Below are positions 1 through 8,005 of a DNA stretch of 64,000 nucleotides, one piece after another. The translations under genes were made by a program, and so were the position numbers. Below the pieces are notes generated by a model. The model searched no databases, was not told where the DNA came from, and worked only from the letters and a program-made list of their open reading frames with translations. Source of the DNA: Peteryoungia rhizophila. GTDB taxonomy: Bacteria > Pseudomonadota > Alphaproteobacteria > Rhizobiales > Rhizobiaceae. How positions within the stretch are numbered: position 1 is the first letter of the stretch; every line of letters begins with the position of its first letter. The stretch lies in NCBI RefSeq assembly GCF_004912145.1, contig NZ_STGT01000002.1, positions 930,001 through 994,000 of the forward strand, read 5' to 3'.

Positions 1-1
1 C

Positions 2-205
2 GTTCTGGCCTCGCTGACGCCGCGTGAAGAACGCGTGCTGCGCATGCGCTTCGGGATCGGCATGAACACCGACCATACGCTCGAAGAAGTCGGCCAGCAG
101 TTCTCGGTCACCCGCGAACGTATCCGTCAGATCGAGGCGAAGGCGCTCAGGAAGCTGAAGCATCCGAGCCGTTCGAGGAAGTTGCGGTCGTTCCTCGACA
201 GCTGA
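2..205 (+). CDS. rpoD: RNA polymerase sigma factor RpoD, C-terminal end (partial)
   Basis: The reading frame is open from base 2 to a TGA at 203-205 and encodes the last 67 residues of the primary sigma factor. The visible part is region 4.2: the stretch from [15 protein letters not shown] through [20 protein letters not shown] is the helix-turn-helix that contacts the -35 element, followed by the conserved basic tail ending [10 protein letters not shown]. Housekeeping sigma-70 proteins of rhizobia end this way. The start and regions 1-3 lie outside the window. It is followed by a hairpin with a T-run that probably ends its transcript. Confidence 0.97.
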   Translation, partial: VLASLTPREERVLRMRFGIGMNTDHTLEEVGQQFSVTRERIRQIEAKALRKLKHPSRSRKLRSFLDS

Positions 206-233
206 GTGGCTACGCAGCATCTGAATTTGGAAG

Positions 234-259
234 CCCGCTGGAGCGATCCGGCGGGTTTT
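234..259 (+). terminator. Intrinsic terminator after rpoD
   Basis: A hairpin with outer arms CCCGC/GCGGG (234-238 and 251-255) and inner arms GGA/TCC around a GCGA loop is followed directly by TTTT. It lies 29 bases after the rpoD stop codon, in the correct orientation to end that transcript, and just before the convergent toxin gene. Confidence 0.75.
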
Positions 260-265
260 GCATTG

Positions 266-688
266 TCAGAGGAGCTGAACCGGGTGGCCGATCACATGGC
301 AGGCCGCCGCCATCACCTTGTCGAGCGTGGCGATCGGCAAGCCGGACCTGATTGCAATGGCGATGTGAAGACTGTCTCCGGCGCGCAGGCCGAGCTCGGT
401 CCGATCACACAAGCGCGCAGCCGCGTGAAAGTCCGGCAGGGCGGCCGGAAGCATCACGAGCGAGCGGTAGACGAGACGATTGAAGGCTGCCAGTGCCATC
501 GTCTTCTGTGCGATATCAACCTGGCCCGTTCGAAGCTTCAGCGACAAGGCCGAGGAGAATTCTGTCATCGTCCATCCACTGACATGCAGGGAGCCGGTGG
601 CCTGTTGTCGTAGCCACACCGTGACCCGGTCTGCTGCCGGCTCACGGGTCAGGAGAGCGACGATGATGGAGGTGTCGAGATAGTTCAT
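266..688 (-). CDS. vapC: VapC-type PIN-domain toxin
   Basis: This 140-residue protein is a single PIN domain, the fold of VapC ribonuclease toxins that cleave tRNA or rRNA. The acidic metal-binding residues expected of the family are visible: Asp5 in LDTSIIV, Glu in TMTEFSSAL, Asp in RAGDSLHIAIA, and Asp in IATLDKVM near the C-terminus. Length is normal. Its ATG overlaps the stop of the upstream antitoxin gene by one base (TGATG), indicating translational coupling. The pair looks intact. The RNA target cannot be predicted from sequence. Confidence 0.9.
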   Translation of the reverse strand: MNYLDTSIIVALLTREPAADRVTVWLRQQATGSLHVSGWTMTEFSSALSLKLRTGQVDIAQKTMALAAFNRLVYRSLVMLPAALPDFHAAARLCDRTELGLRAGDSLHIAIAIRSGLPIATLDKVMAAACHVIGHPVQLL

Positions 689-921
689 CAGTAACGGTCT
701 TCATCACGCAGACGGCGCGTACCATCCGCGTCTGTCGGCGGCATTGTCTGGATCAAACCATCCAGCCAGTCGAAGTCGATGGGTTCGCGAGATTGTTCTG
801 CGGGGACCAAGCGGGCCACAGGCCTGCCGTGACGCTCTATTTCTATCGTCTCGCCCTGTTCGGCCTTGACCACGAGTTCACTCAGATGCGCCTTGGCCGT
901 CGCGATGTTGACCCTTGTCAC
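688..921 (-). CDS. vapB: Phd/YefM-type antitoxin of the VapC toxin
   Basis: This 77-residue protein has the N-terminal Phd/YefM DNA-binding fold. It begins TRVNIATAKAHLSELV, followed by the hallmark motif GETIEIERHGRPVARLVP (about residues 23-40). The acidic, Trp-containing C-terminus (DFDWLDGLIQTMPPTDADG) is the likely toxin-neutralising segment. It is transcribed first, ahead of vapC, as usual for these modules. A 6-bp inverted repeat 22 bases upstream of its start (944-965) is a good candidate for autoregulation by the complex. Confidence 0.9.
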   Translation of the reverse strand: MTRVNIATAKAHLSELVVKAEQGETIEIERHGRPVARLVPAEQSREPIDFDWLDGLIQTMPPTDADGTRRLRDEDRY

Positions 922-943
922 TTCGCTTCTCCGTGAGAATGTA

Positions 944-965
944 GATGACTAGAATTATGGTCATC
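944..965. promoter_or_regulatory. Candidate VapBC autoregulatory operator
   Basis: Perfect inverted repeat GATGAC-N10-GTCATC placed 22-44 bases upstream of the antitoxin ATG. Phd-type antitoxins repress their own promoters through such palindromes. The assignment rests on position and symmetry only. Confidence 0.45.
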
Positions 966-1057
966 ATAGCCCTATCTGGGAAGTAGTAAATGGGATGGCA
1001 GGCGCCATTGTTTAGGCACAGCGTTCTTTCGCCTCCCTTTTCGCCGCAATCGTCGCT

Positions 1058-2122
1058 ATGGATCAGACCATGACGGATACGAGGAAGACTGGTTGGCGGC
1101 GCCTCGGCGGAGGGTTCGCCGTTTCGCTGTTGCTGCATGGGCTTGCAGTGGCCGTCTTCCTGTTGAGTTTCGACAACCCGGTCGAATTGAGTGAGCAGGA
1201 GCAGGCAATCGAGGTGACGCTGGTTGCGCCGCCCGAAGAACCCGAGCCGGTGCCGGTTCCCGAGGAGGCCGAGGAAGCGCAAGAGGAGCCGGCCGAGCCG
1301 GAGCCGTCCGAACCGCCGCCCGCACCCGAGCCAGAGCCTGCCCCAGAGCCCGAGGCTCAGCCGGAGCCGCCCGCACCTGCGCCGCAACCAGAGCCCGCCG
1401 AGCAGCCGCCTGTGCCGGAACCCGAATTGCCGGATGCGGCGACGGCGCCGATCCCGGTCCTGCGGCCGGTGGTGCGATTCGGGGAACGTGACAGCGGCCC
1501 TGAGCTGTCGCGCGGAACCGAGGCCGAACCCGATGCTGCCGAAGAAGCGCAGGCCGAGGAGCAGGCGGAAGAGGTAGCCGACGCCGCGCCGACGCTCGCC
1601 CAGCCGGAGATCGCTTTGCCCGAGGCGCCGCCGATGGAAGGTGCGCTCGACGAAGCGGCTGAGGAGACGCTGGAGGGTGCTGGCGAGGAAGAGGCATCCG
1701 CCGAGGACCAGCCCAGCGATGCGGCTGTCGTCACCGCTGTTGCCGAGGCAGCGCTTCAGCCTCGAGAAGTGACCGAGCTCTTTTCGTCTGCCATCTCTGG
1801 CGATCAGGCAGCGATGACCGCCATGGCGGGGCTCACGCGCCAGGAACGCGGCGACCAGCTTTGCGGCACCGAACTCAGCCAGCAGCTTCGCAATGGTTCG
1901 CCATCCTATGTGCCGTATCTTCTGCCCATCCTCAGGCTGAAGGAGGGCAATGTCGTGGATGTACCGCTTGCCGCCTTCCGGGACATCAATGGCGCCTGGA
2001 TCAACATCGGCGTTCGCTGTGAGGTAGATGACGACGCCACCGAGGTGGTGCGTTTCTCGCTGTCGATCGGAAAGACCGTGCCGCGTGCCGAATGGGCCGA
2101 GCGCGGCTTTCCGGACAGCTGA
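1058..2122 (+). CDS. DUF930 protein with TonB-like N-terminus
   Basis: This 354-residue protein has three parts. Residues about 17-40 form one membrane helix with the motif S23-LLL-H27, the same Ser-x3-His spacing that is functionally essential in the TonB membrane anchor. Residues about 55-215 are a long Pro/Glu/Ala-rich stretch suited to spanning the periplasm. Residues about 240-354 match the rhizobial DUF930 domain, with conserved-looking Cys in DQLCGTE and GVRCEVDD and an ending of the type VPRAEWAERGF. There is no recognisable TonB C-terminal domain. An inner-membrane protein reaching into the periplasm is inferred; its function is unknown. ATG 1058 was taken as start, with ATG 1070 as an alternative. 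Confidence 0.8.
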   Translation: MDQTMTDTRKTGWRRLGGGFAVSLLLHGLAVAVFLLSFDNPVELSEQEQAIEVTLVAPPEEPEPVPVPEEAEEAQEEPAEPEPSEPPPAPEPEPAPEPEAQPEPPAPAPQPEPAEQPPVPEPELPDAATAPIPVLRPVVRFGERDSGPELSRGTEAEPDAAEEAQAEEQAEEVADAAPTLAQPEIALPEAPPMEGALDEAAEETLEGAGEEEASAEDQPSDAAVVTAVAEAALQPREVTELFSSAISGDQAAMTAMAGLTRQERGDQLCGTELSQQLRNGSPSYVPYLLPILRLKEGNVVDVPLAAFRDINGAWINIGVRCEVDDDATEVVRFSLSIGKTVPRAEWAERGFPDS

Positions 2123-2141
2123 TCCTTCTTTGGATCAGCTG
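2116..2141. terminator. Inverted repeat between convergent genes
   Basis: A perfect 10-bp inverted repeat (CAGCTGATCC / GGATCAGCTG) with a 6-base loop overlaps the stop codons of the DUF930 gene and the convergent M20 gene. No long T-run follows on either strand. It may act as a bidirectional terminator or 3'-end stabiliser. Confidence 0.5.
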
Positions 2142-3283
2142 AGCGTCTGCCGGATGACCGCCATGAAGACCCTTGCGCCTATGGCAGTCAGATCATCGGG
2201 ATAGTCGTAGTCGGGGTTATGAAGAGCCGGATGCTTCTCGCCAGCGCCCAGAAAGAACATGGCCGACGGGCAGACAGTGCGCAGGCGTCCGAAATCCTCG
2301 GAGGCGCGCATCGGCAAGTCGCCTTCGTCGAAAGGCACTTTCTCGGCCGCAAGTGCGGCTTCGAGATGGGCAACGGCATCCGGTGCATTTTCGCAATGGA
2401 AGAAAATGTCGTGATAGCTGACCGCGTGTTCGAGGCCGGCTTCGCGGGCGGCTTCGGCCACCAGGTCCTCTGCTTTGCCGCACAGATCCGCCATGCGGTC
2501 GTCGATGAGCGTGCGGAGCGTCACCCAGATCTCGGCATCGCCGGGGGCAATGCCGAAGGCCTGTTCGCCGAGCGAAGCGTGGGTCACGGTTGCCAGCGTG
2601 AAATCGGTCGCAGGCGGTGCACCGTGGGAGTGGGCGGTGAGGGCCGGCATCAGCTGCGAGATCGCGGCCATCGGCGAGAGGCCGGTCTCGGGCTGCGAGG
2701 CATGGGCCGTTTTGCCGGACAGCCTGATCTTCATGCCGCGCGAGGCGCAGTTGACCGGGCCACTTTTCAGCGCGGCCGTGCCGAAGGCGAGCCCCGGCAT
2801 ATTATGCAACGCATAGGCAAAGTCGGGACGGATTTCTGCAAAGCGGGGATCGGCTAGCACGGCGGCAGCACCACTGCCATCTTCTTCCGCTGGCTGCCAC
2901 AGCAGAACAACACGCCCGCGCGCCACGGGTGTGCGCGACAGGCCGGTTGCCAGTGCGAGGAGGATGGTGGAATGGCCGTCATGGCCGCAGAGATGCCCTT
3001 TCCCCGGGGTCGTCGAGCGATGGTCCGCCTCCGACTTCTCTTCGATCGGCAGGGCGTCCAGTTCGGCGCGGAAGAGCAGGGTGGGGCCGGATGCACTCCC
3101 CTCGAAGACGGCTGCCACGCCGTGACCGCCGAGATTGGTTATCACCTTTGCCGGTGCCAGGGGGCGGAGCGCCTCGACGACCCGACGCGCCGTTTCGCGT
3201 TCCTCGCCCGAGACTTCCGGGTGCCGGTGCAAGTCATGCCGGAAGGCCTGAAGCTCCACCATGTCGCGATTGGTCAGGAACAT
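2135..3283 (-). CDS. M20 family amidohydrolase (hippurate/N-acyl amino acid type)
   Basis: This 382-residue cytosolic metalloenzyme is of the M20D peptidase/amidohydrolase family, which removes acyl groups from N-acyl amino acids or opens related amides. Metal-site and catalytic motifs are present: FRAELDALP near residue 74, GHLCGHDGHSTIL near 97, WQPAEEDGSGA near 131, and a late MRASEDFG motif. Length matches the family. A GAGGAGAG ribosome site precedes the ATG. It stands alone between a convergent neighbour and an exporter gene. The substrate cannot be read from sequence. Confidence 0.88.
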   Translation of the reverse strand: MFLTNRDMVELQAFRHDLHRHPEVSGEERETARRVVEALRPLAPAKVITNLGGHGVAAVFEGSASGPTLLFRAELDALPIEEKSEADHRSTTPGKGHLCGHDGHSTILLALATGLSRTPVARGRVVLLWQPAEEDGSGAAAVLADPRFAEIRPDFAYALHNMPGLAFGTAALKSGPVNCASRGMKIRLSGKTAHASQPETGLSPMAAISQLMPALTAHSHGAPPATDFTLATVTHASLGEQAFGIAPGDAEIWVTLRTLIDDRMADLCGKAEDLVAEAAREAGLEHAVSYHDIFFHCENAPDAVAHLEAALAAEKVPFDEGDLPMRASEDFGRLRTVCPSAMFFLGAGEKHPALHNPDYDYPDDLTAIGARVFMAVIRQTLS

Positions 3284-3359
3284 TGCTCTCTCTCCTCAAC
3301 TCGTTCGGCCATGTCTTACATCAACGCGCCGAACAAACGCTAGCACAGCGCGAAGGGGA

Positions 3360-3959
3360 TCAGAGCAGCAGCTTGATCGCAATCGAGGCCATGACGAGGG
3401 CGATGACACCATCGAGGACACGCCAGGAGGCGGGTCTCGAGAACAGGGGGGCGAGAAGCCGGGCGCCATAACCCAGGCTGAAGAAGAAGAAAAAGGATGC
3501 GGTCATGGCTCCGAGCGCAAAGGCCCGTTCATGGCCGGCATACCGGGTCGAGATCGAACCGAGCAGCACGACGGTATCGAGATAGACATGCGGGTTCAGC
3601 CAGGTGAAGGCGAGGCAGGTGAGAAGGGCCGTTCGTAGGCTCGTCCCGGCAGTCTCGCCTGCACGCAGGCTGTTGCCGCCCGTCCAGGCGGAATAGGCGC
3701 TGCGGAGTGCATAGGCGATGAGGAAGGCGGCACCGCCATAACGGAGGACAGGTTCCAGCCACTCCACACGCGACAGCACGGTTGCGAATCCCGCCACGCC
3801 GAGCGCAATCAGGATCGCGTCGGAGATGGCGCAGGTGAGGACCAGCGGCAAAACATGTTCGCGCCGCAGACCCTGACGCAGGATGAAGGCATTCTGCGCG
3901 CCGATCGCGACGATCAGGCTGAGGCCCAGGAAGAACCCGGCAGTGGCGGCAACGATCAT
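3360..3959 (-). CDS. argO: LysE/ArgO-type basic amino acid exporter
   Basis: This 199-residue membrane protein of the LysE/ArgO family exports arginine or lysine when these accumulate. It starts MIVAATAGFFLGLSLIVAIGAQ. The GAQNAFILRQGLRREH signature at the first/second helix and LNPHVYLDTVVLLG in the middle are diagnostic. About six hydrophobic segments are visible. The start at 3959 was chosen because the longer frame to 4133 would run into the divergent regulator, and because GGGGAG stands seven bases upstream of this ATG. The divergent LysR neighbour (4048) is the ArgP type that classically activates this exporter. Confidence 0.92.
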   Translation of the reverse strand: MIVAATAGFFLGLSLIVAIGAQNAFILRQGLRREHVLPLVLTCAISDAILIALGVAGFATVLSRVEWLEPVLRYGGAAFLIAYALRSAYSAWTGGNSLRAGETAGTSLRTALLTCLAFTWLNPHVYLDTVVLLGSISTRYAGHERAFALGAMTASFFFFFSLGYGARLLAPLFSRPASWRVLDGVIALVMASIAIKLLL

Positions 3960-4047
3960 GATGAACTCCCCGTTTGATGCCGCTTTGACTAGTGGGAGAC
4001 GGTGAATTAGAGAAGGTAATAAATCTAATCCGGAATAAGCTGCCCTA
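3960..4047. promoter_or_regulatory. Shared ArgP/argO promoter region
   Basis: This 88-base gap between the divergent exporter and LysR genes is AT-richer than its surroundings (TTAGAGAAGGTAATAAATCT). It must hold both promoters and the regulator site. No perfect dyad stands out. Confidence 0.5.
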
Positions 4048-4950
4048 ATGTTCGATCCTGCACAACTCGCGGCCTTGTCAGCGGTTCTCAGAACCGGCAG
4101 TTTCGAACGCGCGGCGCAGATGTTGCATGTCACCCAGTCGGCGATATCGCAGCGTGTGCGTCAACTCGAGGAACAGGTCGGAACCTCACTCGTCATTCGT
4201 TCGCAGCCCTGCCGGGCAACAGATGCCGGGGACCGGCTGTTTCGTCATGCCGAGGAAGTCCGGCTCCTTGAACAGGGGGCGCGACGCGATCTGGGGCTCG
4301 GATCGAAAAATGAGGCAGAGAGCGACGGCTGGCCGACGCTGAGGCTCGCGGTCAATGCCGACAGCCTCGCAACCTGGTTCGTGCCGGCCATGGCGCGTGT
4401 CGATTCCGTCCTTTTCGATCTCGTGATTGACGATCAGGATCACAGCGCGGAATGGCTGAGACGTGGTGACGTCAGGGCTGCCATCAGCGGCTCGGCGAAA
4501 CCGGTTCAGGGCTGCGACTGCCGGCCGCTCGGAGCGCTGCGGTATCTCGCCACCGCCAGTCCCGCCTTTGTCGATCACTGGTTCGGGGCAGACGGCGTGG
4601 CGCCTAGGCAGATCGCCCGTGCGCCTGTCATCACCTTCAATGCGAAGGATCGCCTCCAGACGCGTTGGGCGGAGCAGGTCCTCAACGTGTCTGCGACTGG
4701 GCCGTCCCACTGGCTGCCATCGAGCCATGCCTTTGTCGATGCCGCCTGTGCCGGCCTCGGCTGGGGGATGAACCCGGAGCCATTGGCGGCGGCGGCATTG
4801 GCCGATGGTCGGCTGAGGGAGCTCATTGCCGGGCAGCCACTCGACGTGCCGCTCTACTGGCATGTCAGCCGCTCCGTGGCGGGCGCGCTCAAGCCCCTGA
4901 CCGATGCGGTGGTGCGGGCGGCGGGCGCCGTGCTTCATCCGATCGCCTGA
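4048..4950 (+). CDS. argP: LysR-family regulator, ArgP/IciA type
   Basis: This 300-residue LysR-type regulator has an N-terminal winged helix-turn-helix (SFERAAQMLHVTQSAISQRVRQLEEQVG, about residues 18-45). An effector domain follows, with FDLVIDDQDHSAEWLRRGDV as in ArgP. ArgP senses lysine/arginine and switches on argO/lysE. The divergent arrangement with the exporter supports this role. The gene starts close to the exporter start, so the two share one control region. Confidence 0.92.
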   Translation: MFDPAQLAALSAVLRTGSFERAAQMLHVTQSAISQRVRQLEEQVGTSLVIRSQPCRATDAGDRLFRHAEEVRLLEQGARRDLGLGSKNEAESDGWPTLRLAVNADSLATWFVPAMARVDSVLFDLVIDDQDHSAEWLRRGDVRAAISGSAKPVQGCDCRPLGALRYLATASPAFVDHWFGADGVAPRQIARAPVITFNAKDRLQTRWAEQVLNVSATGPSHWLPSSHAFVDAACAGLGWGMNPEPLAAAALADGRLRELIAGQPLDVPLYWHVSRSVAGALKPLTDAVVRAAGAVLHPIA

Positions 4951-5024
4951 CGCCTTCGGCAATACGGGCGGATCTTGTCCCGGCGACAGCATTGCCTAGA
5001 TTAGATCAAGAGAAGGAGTAGCCC

Positions 5025-5405
5025 ATGTCACTTGAAAACCAGACACTTGCCGTTATCGATGCCCTCAATCGTCATGACTTCGACGCGCTGCTCCCGATGT
5101 TCGAGGAGGAGGCGGTACTCGATCTGCCCGATGGCATCAGGGTGATCGGCCACGCCTCCTTCCGGGATACGCTCGCGGCCTATGTGCTGCGCCACGGCAT
5201 CACGCTGTCGGATCATGTCGTGATGACCGACGGTGCCGGCTTTCGCGTCGCCGTCGAATGCACCCTCAACGGTTCGGATCGTCATGACGCCGAATCAGGC
5301 TCCGATGGGGATGCGGGCCCCTATGCCCTGCCTGCCGTTCTGGTGTTGGAACGCGAGGGAGATCTCTTCACGCGCCTCAGCCTGTATGCCGGTACGCGGC
5401 CCTGA
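5025..5405 (+). CDS. SnoaL-like/NTF2-fold protein
   Basis: This 126-residue protein has the pattern of the SnoaL-like branch of the NTF2 fold. It has an N-terminal helix (TLAVIDALNRHDFDALLPMFEEEAVLDLPDG), then a helix (GHASFRDTLAAYV) and a sheet ending in LEREGDLFTRLSLY. Members are small cone-shaped pockets serving as isomerases, hydrolases or ligand binders. GAAGGAG lies eight bases before the ATG. No neighbour points to a pathway. Confidence 0.7.
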   Translation: MSLENQTLAVIDALNRHDFDALLPMFEEEAVLDLPDGIRVIGHASFRDTLAAYVLRHGITLSDHVVMTDGAGFRVAVECTLNGSDRHDAESGSDGDAGPYALPAVLVLEREGDLFTRLSLYAGTRP

Positions 5406-5417
5406 GCCTCATATCGA

Positions 5418-5879
5418 TTAGTTCGCGGCGAGCAAACCTTCAAGTACGGTAACGATCATCGCGTGATCCTCCTCGGACTTGAGGCCGGAGACCGTGACGG
5501 CGGCCACGACGCCGGTGCCGGCGACACGGATCGGGAAACTACCGCCATGGTCGGCATAGTCCATCGGATCGAGGCCGATCTCGGGAGAGACGCCGCGACC
5601 GCGGCTGCGATTGAGCTCACCGACGCGCAAGGAGGCCTTGTGCATGCGCAGCGTCACATTGCTCTTGCGGCGTGCCCAGTGATCGTTGTCGGGTGAAGCG
5701 CCCGGCAGGGCAGCGTGAAACAGCGTTCGGTCCGGCGTGCGGATGTCGATCACGACAGGCGCGTTTTCGGAGAGAGCAAGATCCACCAGCCGTCGACCGA
5801 CCTCGAGTGCCACGAGCTCGTCGAAGCTCTTGAAAACGAGCAGGCTTTCCTGTTTTTCGATGGTTTCGATCAGGCTCAT
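5418..5879 (-). CDS. UPF0303 / heme-degrading-domain-like protein
   Basis: This 153-residue protein belongs to the UPF0303 family (GlcG/HbpS-like fold). Family marks are LALSENAPVVIDIRTPDRTLFHAALPG (about 37-63), DNDHWARRKSNVTLRMHKAS, and GSFPIRVAGTGVVAAVTVSGL followed by DHAMIV. The fold binds small ligands or heme in some relatives, but the role of UPF0303 itself is unsettled. Length is normal and the gene is convergent with the SnoaL-like gene. Confidence 0.8.
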   Translation of the reverse strand: MSLIETIEKQESLLVFKSFDELVALEVGRRLVDLALSENAPVVIDIRTPDRTLFHAALPGASPDNDHWARRKSNVTLRMHKASLRVGELNRSRGRGVSPEIGLDPMDYADHGGSFPIRVAGTGVVAAVTVSGLKSEEDHAMIVTVLEGLLAAN

Positions 5880-5979
5880 GGTCCGTGGTTCTCCCTATTC
5901 GGGCGGAGACTACAGAGGCGAATGAAGGCTGACTAGAGGCGGGGCGTGGTTCTCCCCGCGAGAGAGTGAGGTGCGACAC

Positions 5980-6396
5980 ATGGCGATGCAGCGGCTTTCG
6001 ATTTCCACACGGGGGCAGGGGCTCTACGAGTTCACCGATGAGGCTCATGGTTTTCTGCGCAAGACGAGCGCCGAGGAGGGGATGATGACGGTCTTCGTGC
6101 GCCACACATCCTGCTCCTTGCTCATTCAGGAGAATGCTGACCCCTCTGTTCAGACAGACCTCAAGGCCTTCTTTCGCAGGCTCGTGCCGCCCACCACGGA
6201 TCCGCAGATGAACTGGATAACGCACCGCGACGAGGGACCCGACGATATGCCGGCGCATATCAAGGCAGCCCTACTGCCTGTCTCGCTGTCGATCCCGTTT
6301 TCCGGCAATCGGCTTCTGCTCGGCACCTGGCAGGGGATCTATCTGTTCGAACACCGCGACAACCCGCATCGCCGGGAGATGATCCTGAATGTCTGA
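5980..6396 (+). CDS. YjbQ / UPF0047 family protein
   Basis: This protein of about 138 residues is of the YjbQ (UPF0047) family, often labelled secondary thiamine-phosphate synthase because E. coli YjbQ shows that side activity. The conserved features are present: FVRHTSCSLLIQENADP with the His/Cys pocket, then HRDEGPDDMPAHIKAALL, and LGTWQGIYLFEHRD near the end. ATG 5980 is preferred over GTG 5971 because GTGAGG sits eight bases upstream. Its true substrate is uncertain. Confidence 0.88.
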   Translation: MAMQRLSISTRGQGLYEFTDEAHGFLRKTSAEEGMMTVFVRHTSCSLLIQENADPSVQTDLKAFFRRLVPPTTDPQMNWITHRDEGPDDMPAHIKAALLPVSLSIPFSGNRLLLGTWQGIYLFEHRDNPHRREMILNV

Positions 6397-6549
6397 TGGG
6401 ACGCCCTTCGCGCAGGTGACAAGGTGAACATTCGCTGAATGCGGGATTCGGACTGCATTCAGCCGAGCTCTCCTATCCTCACATCAATCGCTCGACATGG
6501 CGGGATGGAAACGACGGCGCCGAGGGGCGCTTCTTCAAGGAGAGAGAAA

Positions 6550-6915
6550 ATGTTCGGCATGCTTCGCAAAATCGGTCTCGTAGCAATCGTCTCTGTTATG
6601 GCGACCACCGGTCTCGCCTCCACGGCCTCTGCCGACAGCTTCGGCTGGGGCGTCTATATCGACGGTCCGCGCCACGGCGGCCCTGGCTGGGATCGCCCCG
6701 GCCATCGCCCGGGCTGGGATCGTCCCGGCATGGACCGTCCGCGCCGTGGCGAATGCCGCCCGCATCATGCCGTCGAAAAGGCTCGCTGGAACGGTCTGCG
6801 CCGTGCCTTTGTCGCTGACGTGACGCCGCGTCGCGTGGTCGTTGCCGGTATTCGCCATGGTGGCCGTGACCGGATGGTCTTCGCCAATATCCGCGGTTGC
6901 CCGATCATCCGCTGA
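6550..6915 (+). CDS. Small exported Gly/Pro/Trp-rich repeat protein
   Basis: This 121-residue protein has a clear signal peptide (LRKIGLVAIVSVMATTGLASTASA, cleavage near residue 29). A short repeat region follows (GPGWDRPGHRPGWDRPG), then a basic, Arg/His-rich C-terminal half with two Cys, one in GECRPHHAVEKARWNGLRRA and one in RGCPIIR. It is probably periplasmic. GGAGAGAGAAA gives a good ribosome site at this ATG; the longer frame from 6439 lacks one. Family unknown to me. Confidence 0.75.
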   Translation: MFGMLRKIGLVAIVSVMATTGLASTASADSFGWGVYIDGPRHGGPGWDRPGHRPGWDRPGMDRPRRGECRPHHAVEKARWNGLRRAFVADVTPRRVVVAGIRHGGRDRMVFANIRGCPIIR

Positions 6916-7330
6916 TCTCCAAGTGGCGACGGCCTCGATCGGCCGGATGGCTCATCTTTCGTGCCTCGATCGCCCGTCGCCCGGGCCATGCATCAAAGGG
7001 CCTCACAAGACCCTGGCTGCATGGCCCACTCCATTTTTGACGGGTCGTCACGACGCCTTGATCCCGCCCGAATCGATCCCCATATGGCGATCAACCCGCT
7101 GGTCCGGGCCCCTCTGGCAAAAGCCTCCGGCGCTTTTGCGATGTCGGACCGTTTCGACACCGCTGCCGGTCCAAGGACCAATTCATGCCACGCTACCATT
7201 CTATTCTGATCAGCCCGGGTCGCTTCCCGAGCCTCGATGGTGCTTCTTTGCGCCCCGGCCATCCGAAGCCGCGTATCCTTTCGCCGCGGGGCGGCGAAGC
7301 AGGGTCGTTGGCGCTCAAGGAGGTGCGCCG
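6916..7330. other. Gene-poor gap (415 bases)
   Basis: Open frames run through this stretch on both strands, but none has a convincing ribosome site, family motif or clean boundary with its neighbours. The AAGGAGGTG just before 7331 is the only clear signal. I see no RNA gene or large repeat here. Confidence 0.4.
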
Positions 7331-7633
7331 ATGATTGCTGAATTCATCGCTTCCGTGTTTGCATTCTTTGTCGTCGATCCGGTCCAGGCAGAAATAGAGG
7401 CACGGCTGCAGGATGCTCGGGCCCCGGTCGAGATCATGAGCCAGGCCCGCGCTTGCCTGAGCACGACCGGGCCAATCCTGATCGAACGCGCGACGGGCGA
7501 CATGTGGTGGGCAGGAACGACTATCGTCAGTGTCGCCACGGGGCTAACCAGCCCGGCCGAGCTTCTGGACGCCGGCAATCCCGCCTGCGTACCGGTCGCC
7601 ACTCATCTCACCGCTGCTGAAGCGGAAGCCTGA
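7331..7633 (+). CDS. Small exported or anchored hypothetical protein
   Basis: This 100-residue protein is unrecognised. It begins with a hydrophobic segment (AEFIASVFAFFVVDPVQA) that could be a signal peptide or anchor, then has a helix and single Cys residues in RACLSTT and NPACVP. The start is fixed by AAGGAGGTGCGCCG directly before the ATG. A frame open further upstream from 6842 was rejected because it overlaps the previous gene and has no ribosome site. The zeta-like gene follows 23 bases on with its own AGGAGG, so the two may form an operon. Confidence 0.65.
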   Translation: MIAEFIASVFAFFVVDPVQAEIEARLQDARAPVEIMSQARACLSTTGPILIERATGDMWWAGTTIVSVATGLTSPAELLDAGNPACVPVATHLTAAEAEA

Positions 7634-7656
7634 TAAAAATCGAGGAGGAACCAGCC

Positions 7657-7983
7657 ATGTCTTCAACATCTGCCCCGACACCCCCGCCGTCAGGCGAGGC
7701 GCATCATCACGAAGAAGAAGCACTCGGCAGCATCCGCGCCAGGCGCAATCTTCTCGCCGGCTATTGGGCCGGCTCGCTGATTGGCTTCGCGGGCGACGAT
7801 CTCGGCCGTTATGCGAAGGACCTTCACGCCGTGGATCATGAGGTCGCCGGCGACGGCGACGTTATCTCGCGGCTCTCGCGCGACCTTGCGACTGCCGGGC
7901 ACAGCTTCAGCAAGGCCGATATCGAAGCGGCACTGCGTCGCTTTCATGCCCAGGCGCTGAAGGATACCGGCTGCACCGAATGA
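7657..7983 (+). CDS. DUF1476 (F1-ATPase inhibitor zeta-like) paralogue
   Basis: This 108-residue protein resembles the alphaproteobacterial DUF1476 family, whose best-known member is the zeta subunit that blocks F1-ATPase hydrolysis. Matching elements are ARRNLLAGYWAGSLIG (family: ARRNKLLGLWAAELLG), a GDD..RYAK helix, and DGDVISRLSRDLATAGHSFSKADIEAAL. The N-terminus differs: in place of the inhibitory segment with its DDRERAFE-type sequence there is a Thr/Pro/His-rich leader (TPPPSGEAHHHEEE). Binding to F1 is therefore not assured. AGGAGGAACCAGCC precedes the ATG. Confidence 0.75.
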   Translation: MSSTSAPTPPPSGEAHHHEEEALGSIRARRNLLAGYWAGSLIGFAGDDLGRYAKDLHAVDHEVAGDGDVISRLSRDLATAGHSFSKADIEAALRRFHAQALKDTGCTE

Positions 7984-8005
7984 GTGTGCCTGCTCGGCCG
8001 GCGCG

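Noticed and set aside
6842-7330. Upstream part of the 6842-7633 frame
   Set aside because: It overlaps the end of the exported repeat protein gene, lacks a ribosome site and has no protein-like features. The strong site at 7320-7330 marks the true start.
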